Assembly: GCA_038132955.1 (NCBI GenBank)
Contig: JAYPSJ010000006.1
Coordinates: 72,371 to 136,370 of the forward strand
DNA length: 64,000 nucleotides
DNA from: BACL21 sp038132955
GTDB taxonomy: Bacteria > Bacteroidota > Bacteroidia > Flavobacteriales > Flavobacteriaceae
Direction of reading: 5' to 3'
Shown here: piece after piece, positions 8,347 to 15,571 of the stretch
How the letters are laid out: every line of letters starts with the position of its first letter
How positions within the stretch are numbered: the first letter of the stretch is position 1
The notes under the pieces: generated by a model
Databases searched by the model: none
What the model saw: only the letters and a program-made list of their open reading frames with translations
Told to the model about the DNA's origin: nothing
Translations under genes and position numbers: made by a program

Positions 8347-9552
8347 TCAGGCTTCTGTCCTCAGGCTGAGTTTATTGATGCCCAGTAAAATTACCAAACA
8401 AATTCCTCCACACGTCGTAAAGCCCAAGAAAATAGGCCAAACATAGTCTTGTATGTGGGTGCCAATAAAGGTACTGATGGGTAAGGCCATAATTGTCGAT
8501 ATAAAACCAGTAATAGCGGCAGCCATACCCGCAATATGGCCCATCGGTTGCATCGCCAAAGCTCTTAGGTTGCCGAATAAGAAGCCAATGGCAAAAAATT
8601 GAAGGCCAAAAAATAGCATTAAAACTTCAATACCAGGATTAACTTTTCCATAAAACAGGACCACGTATAAAAGAGCTACGGCAAAAAAGCCGTAAAGGGC
8701 TAAGGTTACTATTTTTTTCATGCCATAACGCAAGACTAGATGGCCATTGGAAAATATGGCCAAACCAATAGCAATAGAGAGCCCTGCGAAAATCAGAGGA
8801 AATTCATTTTTTAAGTTGTATTGCTCGTGAAATATCTGCTGTGCACCACTGAGATAAACCATAAATGAACCAAAAATTAATCCTGAAATCAGTGTATAAC
8901 CCATGGTTTTTGGTTCTTTGATGACCTGTGAAAGTCCATGAAAATAGTCTTTTATTTTTAGTGCTCTTTTGTTTATAGGATCCAGGGTTTCCGGTTGGCG
9001 TTTCCAGAACCACACGGCCACAGCACCGCTGCACCAGAGTTGCATTAAGAAAATAGATTGCCAATCAAAATTGTCCAAAACCATCTTTCCTAGGGCCGGA
9101 GCTACTATAGGCACCAGTAAAAAAACGACTGTTACGAAAGACATTATTCTAGCCATAGGGTCACCTTGGTACTGATCGCGAATAATGGCAATACTTATAG
9201 TACGTGGAGCAGAAAGGCCAATGCCCTGTAAAACACGGCCGATAATCATATATTGTATCGATTCTGCACGAACACAGATAAAACTCGCCAATAAAAAAAG
9301 TATAAAACCAAAATAAACTACTGGTTTACGTCCCAAATTATCGGAGAGTGGTCCAAAAATAAGTGGACCAATGCCTAGACCCAGAAAAATCATCGTAATG
9401 ATTAATTGGTTTTCTACAGGCGTTTGAGTATGTACAGCTGAGCCTATAACATCTAGCGCGGGGAGCAAAGCATCAATCGCTAAGGCCACCACAGACATTA
9501 ATGAGGCCATGAGGGCAATGAATTCTAAGGAACTTTGATTGGCTTTAACCAT
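8347..9552 (-). CDS. MFS drug exporter, Bcr/CflA type
   Basis: A 401-residue major facilitator with 12 predicted membrane helices. The helix 2-3 loop GPLSDNLGRKPVVYFG is the MFS motif A, and GIGLSAPRTISIAIIRDQY resembles motif C/adjacent helix patterns of Bcr/CflA multidrug exporters. The substrate could be a drug, sulfonamide or metabolite; the sequence does not tell. A 42-bp in-frame extension to 9594 is possible, but the hydrophobic core and usual N-terminus favour ATG at 9552 (MVKANQSSLEF). It is convergent with the RlmI-like gene. The 293 bp upstream contain the SemiSWEET control region. Confidence 0.87.
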   Translation of the reverse strand: MVKANQSSLEFIALMASLMSVVALAIDALLPALDVIGSAVHTQTPVENQLIITMIFLGLGIGPLIFGPLSDNLGRKPVVYFGFILFLLASFICVRAESIQYMIIGRVLQGIGLSAPRTISIAIIRDQYQGDPMARIMSFVTVVFLLVPIVAPALGKMVLDNFDWQSIFLMQLWCSGAVAVWFWKRQPETLDPINKRALKIKDYFHGLSQVIKEPKTMGYTLISGLIFGSFMVYLSGAQQIFHEQYNLKNEFPLIFAGLSIAIGLAIFSNGHLVLRYGMKKIVTLALYGFFAVALLYVVLFYGKVNPGIEVLMLFFGLQFFAIGFLFGNLRALAMQPMGHIAGMAAAITGFISTIMALPISTFIGTHIQDYVWPIFLGFTTCGGICLVILLGINKLSLRTEA

Positions 9553-9689
9553 GGGGTAAAGGTACAGTAATAAGGACTGGTCTTTTTGTTTCAATTGAAT
9601 ATTATTTAATCGATAGCTCGAGACTTTATGGGTGAAGATTTTAGAGGCAAGGTTAAATTCCTATATAGGGGATATTTCAATAATACTAT

Positions 9690-9732
9690 TTGACATAATA
9701 TATATTATAAAACAACAGGTGTAATTAATTAC
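9690..9732. promoter_or_regulatory. AT-rich palindromes upstream of SemiSWEET
   Basis: Two perfect 12-bp palindromes sit in the gap between the divergent exporter and SemiSWEET genes: TAATATATATTA near 9697-9710 and GTAATTAATTAC at 9721-9732. They could be operators for a dimeric regulator. AT-rich DNA makes chance palindromes likely, so the call is weak. Nothing else was seen in 9553-9815. Confidence 0.25.
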
Positions 9733-9819
9733 CACAACTAATGTGAATTAAGTTATTTCCTGGTTAAAATAAAATATATTATAGCAAATTATGGAGTTAT
9801 TCCCTAATTGTGCACACTC

Positions 9820-9827
9820 TACTTTTG
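9820..9827 (+). promoter_or_regulatory. -7 promoter element (TACTTTTG) for SemiSWEET
   Basis: TACTTTTG matches the Bacteroidota TAnnTTTG element exactly and lies 18 bp before ATG 9846. TTA at 9797-9799 is a near-match to the TTG upstream element with a 20-nt spacer. The position excludes the in-frame GTG at 9810 as the start codon. Confidence 0.6.
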
Positions 9828-9845
9828 CCGCAAATAATAAAAATT

Positions 9846-10118
9846 ATGGATGTATTTTCTTTGATTGGTAATCTCGCCGCTTGTCTTACGACAATTAGTT
9901 TTTTACCTCAAGCCATAAAAACTATTAAATCTCGAGATACACGACAACTTTCATTGCCGATGTATGTCATGTTTGTTGCTGGTGTAGCTTTGTGGATTGT
10001 TTATGGCTTTCACGTTAAATCCATGCCTATTATTGCAGGGAATGTCATCACTTTAATACTGGCCGGAAGTATTTTAAGCGTGAAGATCAAAACAACTTTT
10101 GGTCCGAAACGTAGCTGA
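9846..10118 (+). CDS. SemiSWEET sugar transporter
   Basis: A 90-residue, three-helix membrane protein with the SemiSWEET/PQ-loop signature FLPQAIKTIKSRDTRQLSL. SemiSWEETs work as homodimers and move small sugars such as sucrose or glucose down their gradient. The length is exactly the family norm (about 85-95). The start is fixed at ATG 9846 (MDVFSLIG) because the TACTTTTG promoter element at 9820-9827 lies downstream of the in-frame GTG at 9810. The tail KTTFGPKRS is basic, fitting a cytosolic end. Confidence 0.9.
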   Translation: MDVFSLIGNLAACLTTISFLPQAIKTIKSRDTRQLSLPMYVMFVAGVALWIVYGFHVKSMPIIAGNVITLILAGSILSVKIKTTFGPKRS

Positions 10119-10216
10119 TTTATATTTATTATCTTCGCTGTACCGGCATTGTTTTGGTTTTTATTTGTAATAATTCCGCAAAAGTGTCCTTACTAATAGT
10201 CAATTTCACCTTAATT

Positions 10217-10837
10217 ATGAGAACTTTTTCCGCATCACTTTTACTCCTTATTTTATGTGTTAGTCCAATTTTCGCTCAAGAGCGTCCGATTGAAATTGAG
10301 GACAAACAAGAGAGAAATCGCTTGTATTTATATGCCGTGAATAAAAATCTTCAAGACTTTGATGTAATCGTAAATATCACCGGTACTGGGTTTAGACAAC
10401 GCGCCGGAAATCCACGTGCAGTGCGTGTTCCCGCTAGATCACGCGTTGAAGTAAGCAGTTTGATCATCGAACGTGGTCAAGAGCCCAAATACCAATATAC
10501 CTTAAAGGTCAGCGAAGAGCTTTCTCGTCGTGCGTTAGTTCGTGAGGCTGAACTGATTAAAATTCAACCTAAATGGCCCTTAACACTCTACAAACCAGCT
10601 CTTTGTACGGTTAATTGTGATAGCTTGATTTCAGCACTCGATGAAAGCCCCTATCTATATACTTTAACAGAAATTGAAGCCTATCCAAAAGTAAAGGAGC
10701 AACTCTCTAGATTGATTGTAGGCGGTGAAGACCGCTTAAAAGAAATGGATACACCGGTGATTATGATGGGTGGCAAAATGTACTTGACACTCACCTCCTA
10801 CGATGAGGTCATAACCACCATGGAGGAATTAGAATAA
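10217..10837 (+). CDS. Secreted protein with glutaredoxin-like C-terminal domain
   Basis: A 206-residue protein with a signal peptide (MRTFSASLLLLILCVSPIFA, then Q). Residues ~30-115 form an uncharacterised beta-rich region. The C-terminal half resembles glutaredoxin: a strand followed by a Cys pair (LYKPALCTVNCDSL), a helix, ENPxxRxxL-like AYPKVKEQLSRL, and MDTPVIMMGGKMYL, where TP is the cis-Pro site and GGK the usual glutathione-binding turn. The Cys pair is CxxxC rather than CxxC, so redox activity is uncertain. I start at ATG 10217 for the signal peptide; the frame is open to 10154. Its stop abuts the convergent gene with no gap. Confidence 0.6.
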   Translation: MRTFSASLLLLILCVSPIFAQERPIEIEDKQERNRLYLYAVNKNLQDFDVIVNITGTGFRQRAGNPRAVRVPARSRVEVSSLIIERGQEPKYQYTLKVSEELSRRALVREAELIKIQPKWPLTLYKPALCTVNCDSLISALDESPYLYTLTEIEAYPKVKEQLSRLIVGGEDRLKEMDTPVIMMGGKMYLTLTSYDEVITTMEELE

Positions 10838-11506
10838 CTAATCCTTGATGACTAAAACTGAGGCTTTATAACCGGTCAATAGATTCCATTCTTTGGCAGA
10901 GATAATAAAGCCTTTTTCATTGTATACATGTAATTCCGCCGTATTAGGACCGCTACTGCCTTGGTTGATGGCTTCAAATTCTATTCTATTGGCTCCAGGC
11001 TGCAAAGACAAAGTAAACCCTGAGAAAGACGCCCCTAAAAAGACACTTGATTGCACTACATCCCCATTGACATAAACACGAATTAAATCTCCGTCTACAT
11101 ATTCGTGATCTCGATATTTTATTTGTACAAAGTCTCCAGAAGTAGTGACGTCGCCCAAATCTTGATCTCTCGCAAACTCGGGGCGCGGTTCTTTATCTTT
11201 TTGAAAAGCCTTTGGCGCTTTACTGGGTAAATGGTCTAACAAACCATCTGAGGCGGTCATGTCGAGTTGTTTTTCTTCAGGCTTTGGTGGCGGAAATTGC
11301 ATTTTTGGATCGCGATCCTTAAATGGTATGGTTAAGCTTACAGGGGGGCGCTTCTCTGGTAATAGGCTGCTTTGTGTCGGTTGATAAAAAGGATTTTCTC
11401 CGTTAGCATTAGTACTTGATCCATCGATTTGCCCATAGCTCATTTGACACACTAAAAACAAGGTGATAATGAAAACAGGCTTTATAATGCATTGAATCAT
11501 TCGCAT
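10838..11506 (-). CDS. Secreted hypothetical protein, Pro-rich linker
   Basis: About 222 residues starting MRMIQCIIKPVFIITLFLVC, an evident signal peptide ending at SYGQ. Residues ~30-115 are rich in Pro, Lys, Asp and Glu and look disordered. Residues ~120-222 look like a beta-sandwich, with repeated short strands such as GDLIRVYVNGDVVQS and GFTLSLQPGANRIEFEA, which resembles carbohydrate- or Ig-like folds. I do not recognise a named family. ATGs at 11527, 11506 and 11500 are possible; the second gives the best signal peptide n-region. Its 3' end directly abuts the convergent glutaredoxin-like gene. Confidence 0.65.
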   Translation of the reverse strand: MRMIQCIIKPVFIITLFLVCQMSYGQIDGSSTNANGENPFYQPTQSSLLPEKRPPVSLTIPFKDRDPKMQFPPPKPEEKQLDMTASDGLLDHLPSKAPKAFQKDKEPRPEFARDQDLGDVTTSGDFVQIKYRDHEYVDGDLIRVYVNGDVVQSSVFLGASFSGFTLSLQPGANRIEFEAINQGSSGPNTAELHVYNEKGFIISAKEWNLLTGYKASVLVIKD

Positions 11507-11605
11507 AAAAATAGAGACTAACGGCACTTTGGACTAAAATTAAGGATTTTGTCTCCGGCACATTGAATTACCGGCTGTTTTTGACGAAAGATTAACACCC
11601 ATAGA

Positions 11606-12340
11606 CTACTTACCCACTCCACCAGGTCTGGTAGGACGGAGCTCGATCTTACTGGGAAGGCTTCGCGGGTGCATTGAAATCAATTGTACCACGATCTGAC
11701 CCAAGTCCTCTATTTGAATTTTCCAAAAATCCTCATCGTCTGGTACATGGTTATTGAAATAGGTGGCCACAGAACCTGGCATGATTGTGGTCATTTTTAC
11801 ACCATGGGCTCTAAGGTCTAACATAGCGGCCTGGGTAAAGCCTGTAACACCAAATTTACTCGCGTTATAGGCAGCCCCTCCAGCAAAAAAGTTAGTTCCA
11901 GCTAAGCTCGAAATACTGATAAAGTAACCTTTATGATTCATCAAGCTAGACGCAAATACCTTCAGGGTATAAAAAACACCAGTAAGATTTGTGTCGATCG
12001 TTTCATGCCACTGTTCAATACTGAGTTCATTTATTGGCGCAAAATGCCCTAATCCTGCATTAGCGATGACTAAATCTACTGGGCCAAGAATTTCCGTAGC
12101 CTTTTGCGTCGCTGATCCCATGCTCTGGTAATCTCTTACATCCGCCACGAGTCCAAGAACCTTGGTGTTCGCAATTTGGGTAAATGGAGTCAATTCGGCT
12201 GTAGCTTGGTTTACAGAATCCTCAGAACGCCCGGTAAATGCGACAGAAACCCCCGCTTCTAATAGTGCCTGAGAAATTCCTAATCCAATCCCTTTTGTCC
12301 CCCCTGTGATAAAGGCATTTTTTTCTTTTAAATGAATCAT
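11606..12340 (-). CDS. Short-chain dehydrogenase/reductase (SDR)
   Basis: A 244-residue classical SDR. The nucleotide-binding motif is TGGTKGIGLG near the N-terminus, NAGLG is the structural NAG motif, and the catalytic Ser and YxxxK appear in SISSLAG and YNASKFG. SDRs of this type oxidise or reduce carbonyls with NAD(P)H; 3-oxoacyl-ACP reductase-like or sepiapterin-like roles are possible, but the substrate cannot be read. The in-frame extension to 12388 would run through the promoter seen at 12364-12393, so ATG 12340 (MIHLKEKNAFI) is the start. Confidence 0.88.
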   Translation of the reverse strand: MIHLKEKNAFITGGTKGIGLGISQALLEAGVSVAFTGRSEDSVNQATAELTPFTQIANTKVLGLVADVRDYQSMGSATQKATEILGPVDLVIANAGLGHFAPINELSIEQWHETIDTNLTGVFYTLKVFASSLMNHKGYFISISSLAGTNFFAGGAAYNASKFGVTGFTQAAMLDLRAHGVKMTTIMPGSVATYFNNHVPDDEDFWKIQIEDLGQIVVQLISMHPRSLPSKIELRPTRPGGVGK

Positions 12341-12363
12341 AGCATAGGTTTTATTCCCTTTGG

Positions 12364-12393
12364 CAAATATAATCCAATGGGCTTTCAAGTCAA
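12364..12393 (-). promoter_or_regulatory. Promoter TTG-N19-TATATTTG for the SDR gene
   Basis: On the minus strand TTG (12391-12393) is followed after 19 nt by TATATTTG (12364-12371), the full Bacteroidota vegetative promoter pattern. It lies 23 bp before the SDR ATG at 12340 and excludes the upstream in-frame ATG at 12388. Confidence 0.68.
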
Positions 12394-12402
12394 AAACATT
12401 GG

Positions 12403-12410
12403 TATCTTTG
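12403..12410 (+). promoter_or_regulatory. -7 promoter element (TATCTTTG) for DUF3817-mscS
   Basis: TATCTTTG fits the consensus -7 element and lies 13-21 bp before the candidate starts of the DUF3817 gene (ATG 12419 or TTG 12424). The promoter is interleaved with the divergent SDR promoter, so the two may compete for polymerase. Confidence 0.6.
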
Positions 12411-12423
12411 TTAAAAATATGTT

Positions 12424-12702
12424 TTGGATCAAAACCGCTTATTTTTTTGGGTAAGTCGCAGCGAAGGTATTTCGTTTTTACTGCTTTTAGGAGTGGCTAT
12501 GCCCCTAAAATATATTTGGCAGTGGCCCTTGGCTGTAGAGGTAATTGGCATGGCTCACGGGTTTTTGTTTATTGCTTATGAAGTCCTGGCACTTCGGCTT
12601 AAGTCTATCAATGATTGGACACTCAGTCAATGGTTATTTATTGCCCTATGTGCTCTTTTGCCTTTTGGTCCGTTTTATGTAGAAAAGAAATATTTATCAT
12701 GA
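12424..12702 (+). CDS. DUF3817 membrane protein (start uncertain)
   Basis: A 92-residue small membrane protein with three hydrophobic segments; SEGISFLLLLGVAMPLKYIW and VEVIGMAHGFLFIAYE are the DUF3817 signature. The function is unknown; related domains occur beside membrane proteins and in YdzA-like proteins. The only in-frame start is TTG at 12424. An ATG at 12419 lies in another frame and reads MFWIKTAYFF up to a run of seven Ts; one extra T there would join it to this frame. Either the start is TTG or the run holds a frameshift. The stop overlaps the mscS start by 4 bp. Confidence 0.75.
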   Translation: MDQNRLFFWVSRSEGISFLLLLGVAMPLKYIWQWPLAVEVIGMAHGFLFIAYEVLALRLKSINDWTLSQWLFIALCALLPFGPFYVEKKYLS

Positions 12703-13967
12703 CAACTTCAGAAGTGCTCTTTATTACCGAATGGATTCGTGATTATCTATATGCCCATGGGTTTTCTTTGTTTTGGGCGAACCTAATCAATGCCGTAGTT
12801 GTTTTAGCTCTTGGATTGGTACTTATTAGATTGTTAGATAGGATTACGCGAAGTGTAATCGTTCAACTCTTCAAGGCTTTTAGCAATAAAACTAAAACGA
12901 CCTTTGATGATTTTCTGGCTGAAAGTAACTTCCCTCGCTTTGTCGCCCACCTCTCACCGCTTGCGGTTTTATGGTATTTTATTCCTATAGGGCTTTATGA
13001 TTATCCAGAGACGGCACAACTCGCCGTCAAGTTAGCCTCTATGTATTTTGTGGTTTTGTGTGTGCTGATTGTGCGCAGTGTCTTGCGGACCACCAAAACC
13101 TACCTCAAAGCGGGTTATGAGCAATATAAGGACAAACCACTAGAAAGTTACATGCAAGTACTCATGATGTTTACCTGGGGTACTGGTATATTTTTCATCA
13201 TTAACCTTATGACGGGGTTCAGTGTAGAGAGTCTCGCTTCTCTAGGGGCGGCTTCAGCTATGATCTTATTGATATTCAAAGACACAATACTTGGTTTTGT
13301 GGCGAGTATTCAGGTTTCGATAAACGACATGGTGCGCATCGGTGACTGGATTACTTTCTCAAAATACGGTGCTGATGGAACCGTCATTGAAATAAATTTG
13401 GCCTCTGTTCGTGTACAGAATTTTGACAATACATTTACCACCATACCGACCTACAGTTTAATATCAGATTCTTTCCAAAACTGGCGTGGAATGCAAGAAT
13501 CTGGAGGTCGTCGTATCAAGAGATCTTTAATGATTAAACAAAATTCAGTACGCTTTTTGACGCCTGAGGATGTTGAATCATTAAAAAAGATCTCTTTAAT
13601 CAAACCATACATAGAGCATCGCGAAAAGGACATCACGAAATACAACACTCAGCATAAAGCGGATAAATCTTTACTCATTAACGGACGTAACCAGACCAAT
13701 CTTGGGGTTTTTAGAAAGTATATCGATGCATATTTACATGAAAACCCTGCAATAAATAAAGACTTATTCTTAATGGTACGGCATTTGGCCCCTACCGAAC
13801 ATGGATTGCCGATAGAGATTTACGCTTTCAGTAGCGATAAACGTTGGGAGAATTATGAGCATATTCAAGCCGACATTTTTGATCATTTAATAGCCTCTGT
13901 TTCTTATTTTGGACTTGAACTTTACCAATCACCTTCTTCTGGTGATTTAAATGCCTTAAAGTCTTAA
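12699..13967 (+). CDS. MscS-family mechanosensitive channel (YbdG-like)
   Basis: A 422-residue channel with several N-terminal transmembrane helices, then the pore helix and beta domain of MscS: SLASLGAASAMILLIFKDTI, GFVASIQVSINDMVRIGDWI and NFDNTFTTIPTYSLISDSF. The long region after the beta domain and the RRIKRSLMI motif match the larger YbdG/YnaI-like group more than the short E. coli MscS. Such channels open under membrane tension to release solutes on osmotic downshock. ATG 12699 overlaps the DUF3817 stop (ATGA), so the two are co-translated. The 131-aa gene follows 3 bp later. Confidence 0.9.
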   Translation: MTTSEVLFITEWIRDYLYAHGFSLFWANLINAVVVLALGLVLIRLLDRITRSVIVQLFKAFSNKTKTTFDDFLAESNFPRFVAHLSPLAVLWYFIPIGLYDYPETAQLAVKLASMYFVVLCVLIVRSVLRTTKTYLKAGYEQYKDKPLESYMQVLMMFTWGTGIFFIINLMTGFSVESLASLGAASAMILLIFKDTILGFVASIQVSINDMVRIGDWITFSKYGADGTVIEINLASVRVQNFDNTFTTIPTYSLISDSFQNWRGMQESGGRRIKRSLMIKQNSVRFLTPEDVESLKKISLIKPYIEHREKDITKYNTQHKADKSLLINGRNQTNLGVFRKYIDAYLHENPAINKDLFLMVRHLAPTEHGLPIEIYAFSSDKRWENYEHIQADIFDHLIASVSYFGLELYQSPSSGDLNALKS

Positions 13968-13970
13968 TTA

Positions 13971-14366
13971 ATGAATGATCGTGATGCCCAACTCCTGGCC
14001 CTTCGTCCTGAGCTTGCTCAGGCGCGTACGCACGATCAAATATCTGAGCAAGAGTATTTTCAAAATCAAACACTACGCCCTATTTTAAAGCTGCAGAATG
14101 ATTTGATTTTAGCTTTATTTCGTCATTATGTAGAAAAACACAAAGGCGTGTTTTATGAAATATCTCCGCAGCGCAAAATGGACTATATTGAATCAGCCAT
14201 CCATAAGGACATGAAATTTCGCAATATCCTTAAAGGATTGGTTTTAGGTCAATTCACCCTAGAAGAATACCAAGTTTACAGCAAAGACTCCTCTGCCATC
14301 AATAAGCGCATATTATCCATGATTAAGGAGCGTTTGAAAAGTCAGGTTCAATTACTAAGTCGCTAA
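13971..14366 (+). CDS. Conserved hypothetical protein (annotated glyoxalase in some flavobacteria)
   Basis: A 131-residue soluble protein starting MNDRDAQLLALRPELAQ. The sequence is mostly helical and charged (LKLQNDLILALFRHYVEKHKG, KMDYIESAIHKDMKFRN). I recall similar flavobacterial proteins carrying the label glyoxalase, but I see no glyoxalase metal-binding motif, so that name is not supported. It follows mscS after 3 bp and is probably in the same transcript. The role is unknown. Confidence 0.7.
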   Translation: MNDRDAQLLALRPELAQARTHDQISEQEYFQNQTLRPILKLQNDLILALFRHYVEKHKGVFYEISPQRKMDYIESAIHKDMKFRNILKGLVLGQFTLEEYQVYSKDSSAINKRILSMIKERLKSQVQLLSR

Positions 14367-14452
14367 GTTTTCGGTGAGTGATTTTATCCCAATTTGACAG
14401 TAAATCGAAATAAATTCAGTTTAATTGAAAATAAATTTTAATTATTAAACCA

Positions 14453-14485
14453 TTGATTTTCAGTTTAAATAACATCGTATCTTTG
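14453..14485 (+). promoter_or_regulatory. Promoter TTG-N22-TATCTTTG
   Basis: TTG at 14453-14455 and TATCTTTG at 14478-14485 form a complete Bacteroidota promoter with a 22-nt spacer. It drives the 143-aa membrane protein gene beginning at 14515, leaving a leader of about 25 nt. Confidence 0.68.
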
Positions 14486-14514
14486 GTTTAATAATTCACC
14501 TAATCAATCAATTA

Positions 14515-14946
14515 ATGACAACTTCAAAAAAAACAACGACTTGGTTCTGGGTCTTGGGCGTGCTGCTATTGATTTGGAACGGCATGGGTGTCTTGGCCTA
14601 TTTGGGACAAAAATTAATGACACCAGGACAAATGGCTATGCTGCCAGAAGATCAAAGAACTCTTATTGAAATGACACCGGCCTGGGTCACTTCTGCTTTT
14701 GCACTCGCCGTTTGGGGTGGATTAATGGCCGCAATTCTGATGCTGCTGCGCAAGGCCTTTGCCCACTTAATGTTTATGGCTTCACTGTTTGGTGCTGTAG
14801 TGCAAATGTGCTACAATTTCTTTATTGCCGGAGCTTATGACATCTACGGCCCTGGGGGGCTTTTAATGCCAGCGATGATCTTAATAATTGGCGCTTATAG
14901 TATTTATTATACCGGGCAGTGTAAGGAAAAAGGGATTTTGACTTAA
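14515..14946 (+). CDS. Four-helix membrane protein of unknown function
   Basis: A 143-residue protein with four hydrophobic segments (about 9-30, 58-80, 82-105, 112-133) separated by short loops; the loop after helix 1 holds MTPGQMAMLPEDQRTLIEM. The cytosolic ends are basic. I do not recognise a named family, though small four-helix proteins of this shape are common in flavobacteria as sugar-transport-like or DoxX-like hypotheticals. It has its own promoter (14453-14485) and no operon partner. The convergent DinB-like gene ends 35 bp downstream. Confidence 0.7.
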   Translation: MTTSKKTTTWFWVLGVLLLIWNGMGVLAYLGQKLMTPGQMAMLPEDQRTLIEMTPAWVTSAFALAVWGGLMAAILMLLRKAFAHLMFMASLFGAVVQMCYNFFIAGAYDIYGPGGLLMPAMILIIGAYSIYYTGQCKEKGILT

Positions 14947-14981
14947 AAGAGTCAAATGTCCAAATTAGAAGTGTTCAAAGT

Positions 14982-15485
14982 TTAATCCAAGCCCTTACTA
15001 ATTTCTGGATAAAATCCTAAGTCTTGTGGTTTGTAATACTTTATCAATAAGGCTATTTGTCCTAAGTGATAATTCAAGTGTTCTATTCCATGAATACAGG
15101 CCTCCAGGCGCGTCATAGAAAAGTTTTGTACGGTATAAACTTCGTTCCAAATGGAGCTTGGCATGACTTCAATTATGGATGTAGCCTCTCGTAACTGGTT
15201 TAACAGGGCATTAGTTAGTTGTTCAAGACTGATTTCTGGATTTACTTCAAATTCTTTTTGCCGCTCGCGCTGGTCTATTTGATTGCCTATGTTCACCACT
15301 ATATACTGCTTGAGATTACCCTCCATATGTTTTAGTTGCACTCCTATTGAGGGTATTTGTGGGTTGGGTTGCTTCCAAAGCCACTGCTGCTCAATTTTTG
15401 GCAAGGTTAAAATTAAAAGCCGCTGAATTTCAAATAGTCGGCCGACTAGTGAACTTTTTATTGTGTTGTGATTTTGCTGATCCAA
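14982..15485 (-). CDS. DinB-like (DUF1572-type) four-helix protein
   Basis: A 167-residue helical protein of the DinB/YfiT superfamily. The expected metal-ligand histidines are seen in QLKHMEGNL, and HLNYHLGQI near the C-terminus, giving the H...HxxxH arrangement of the family. Members are metal-dependent, sometimes bacillithiol- or glutathione-using transferases; the substrate here is unknown. The last residues LGFYPEISKGLD are typical of DUF1572-like members. It is divergent from the OmpA-family gene across an 86-bp gap without a clear TAnnTTTG element. Confidence 0.78.
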   Translation of the reverse strand: MDQQNHNTIKSSLVGRLFEIQRLLILTLPKIEQQWLWKQPNPQIPSIGVQLKHMEGNLKQYIVVNIGNQIDQRERQKEFEVNPEISLEQLTNALLNQLREATSIIEVMPSSIWNEVYTVQNFSMTRLEACIHGIEHLNYHLGQIALLIKYYKPQDLGFYPEISKGLD

Positions 15486-15571
15486 TTTTCGATGACTTTA
15501 ATTCCCTTATACTGGGTTGAGTTAGCCTCATTCATTTTTGTAAATTTAGACAAAGTTTTTTGTGTCTCAGA

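Noticed and set aside
9810..9845. GTG 9810 as the SemiSWEET start
   Set aside because: The promoter element at 9820-9827 lies downstream of it and the family begins at MDVFSLIG.
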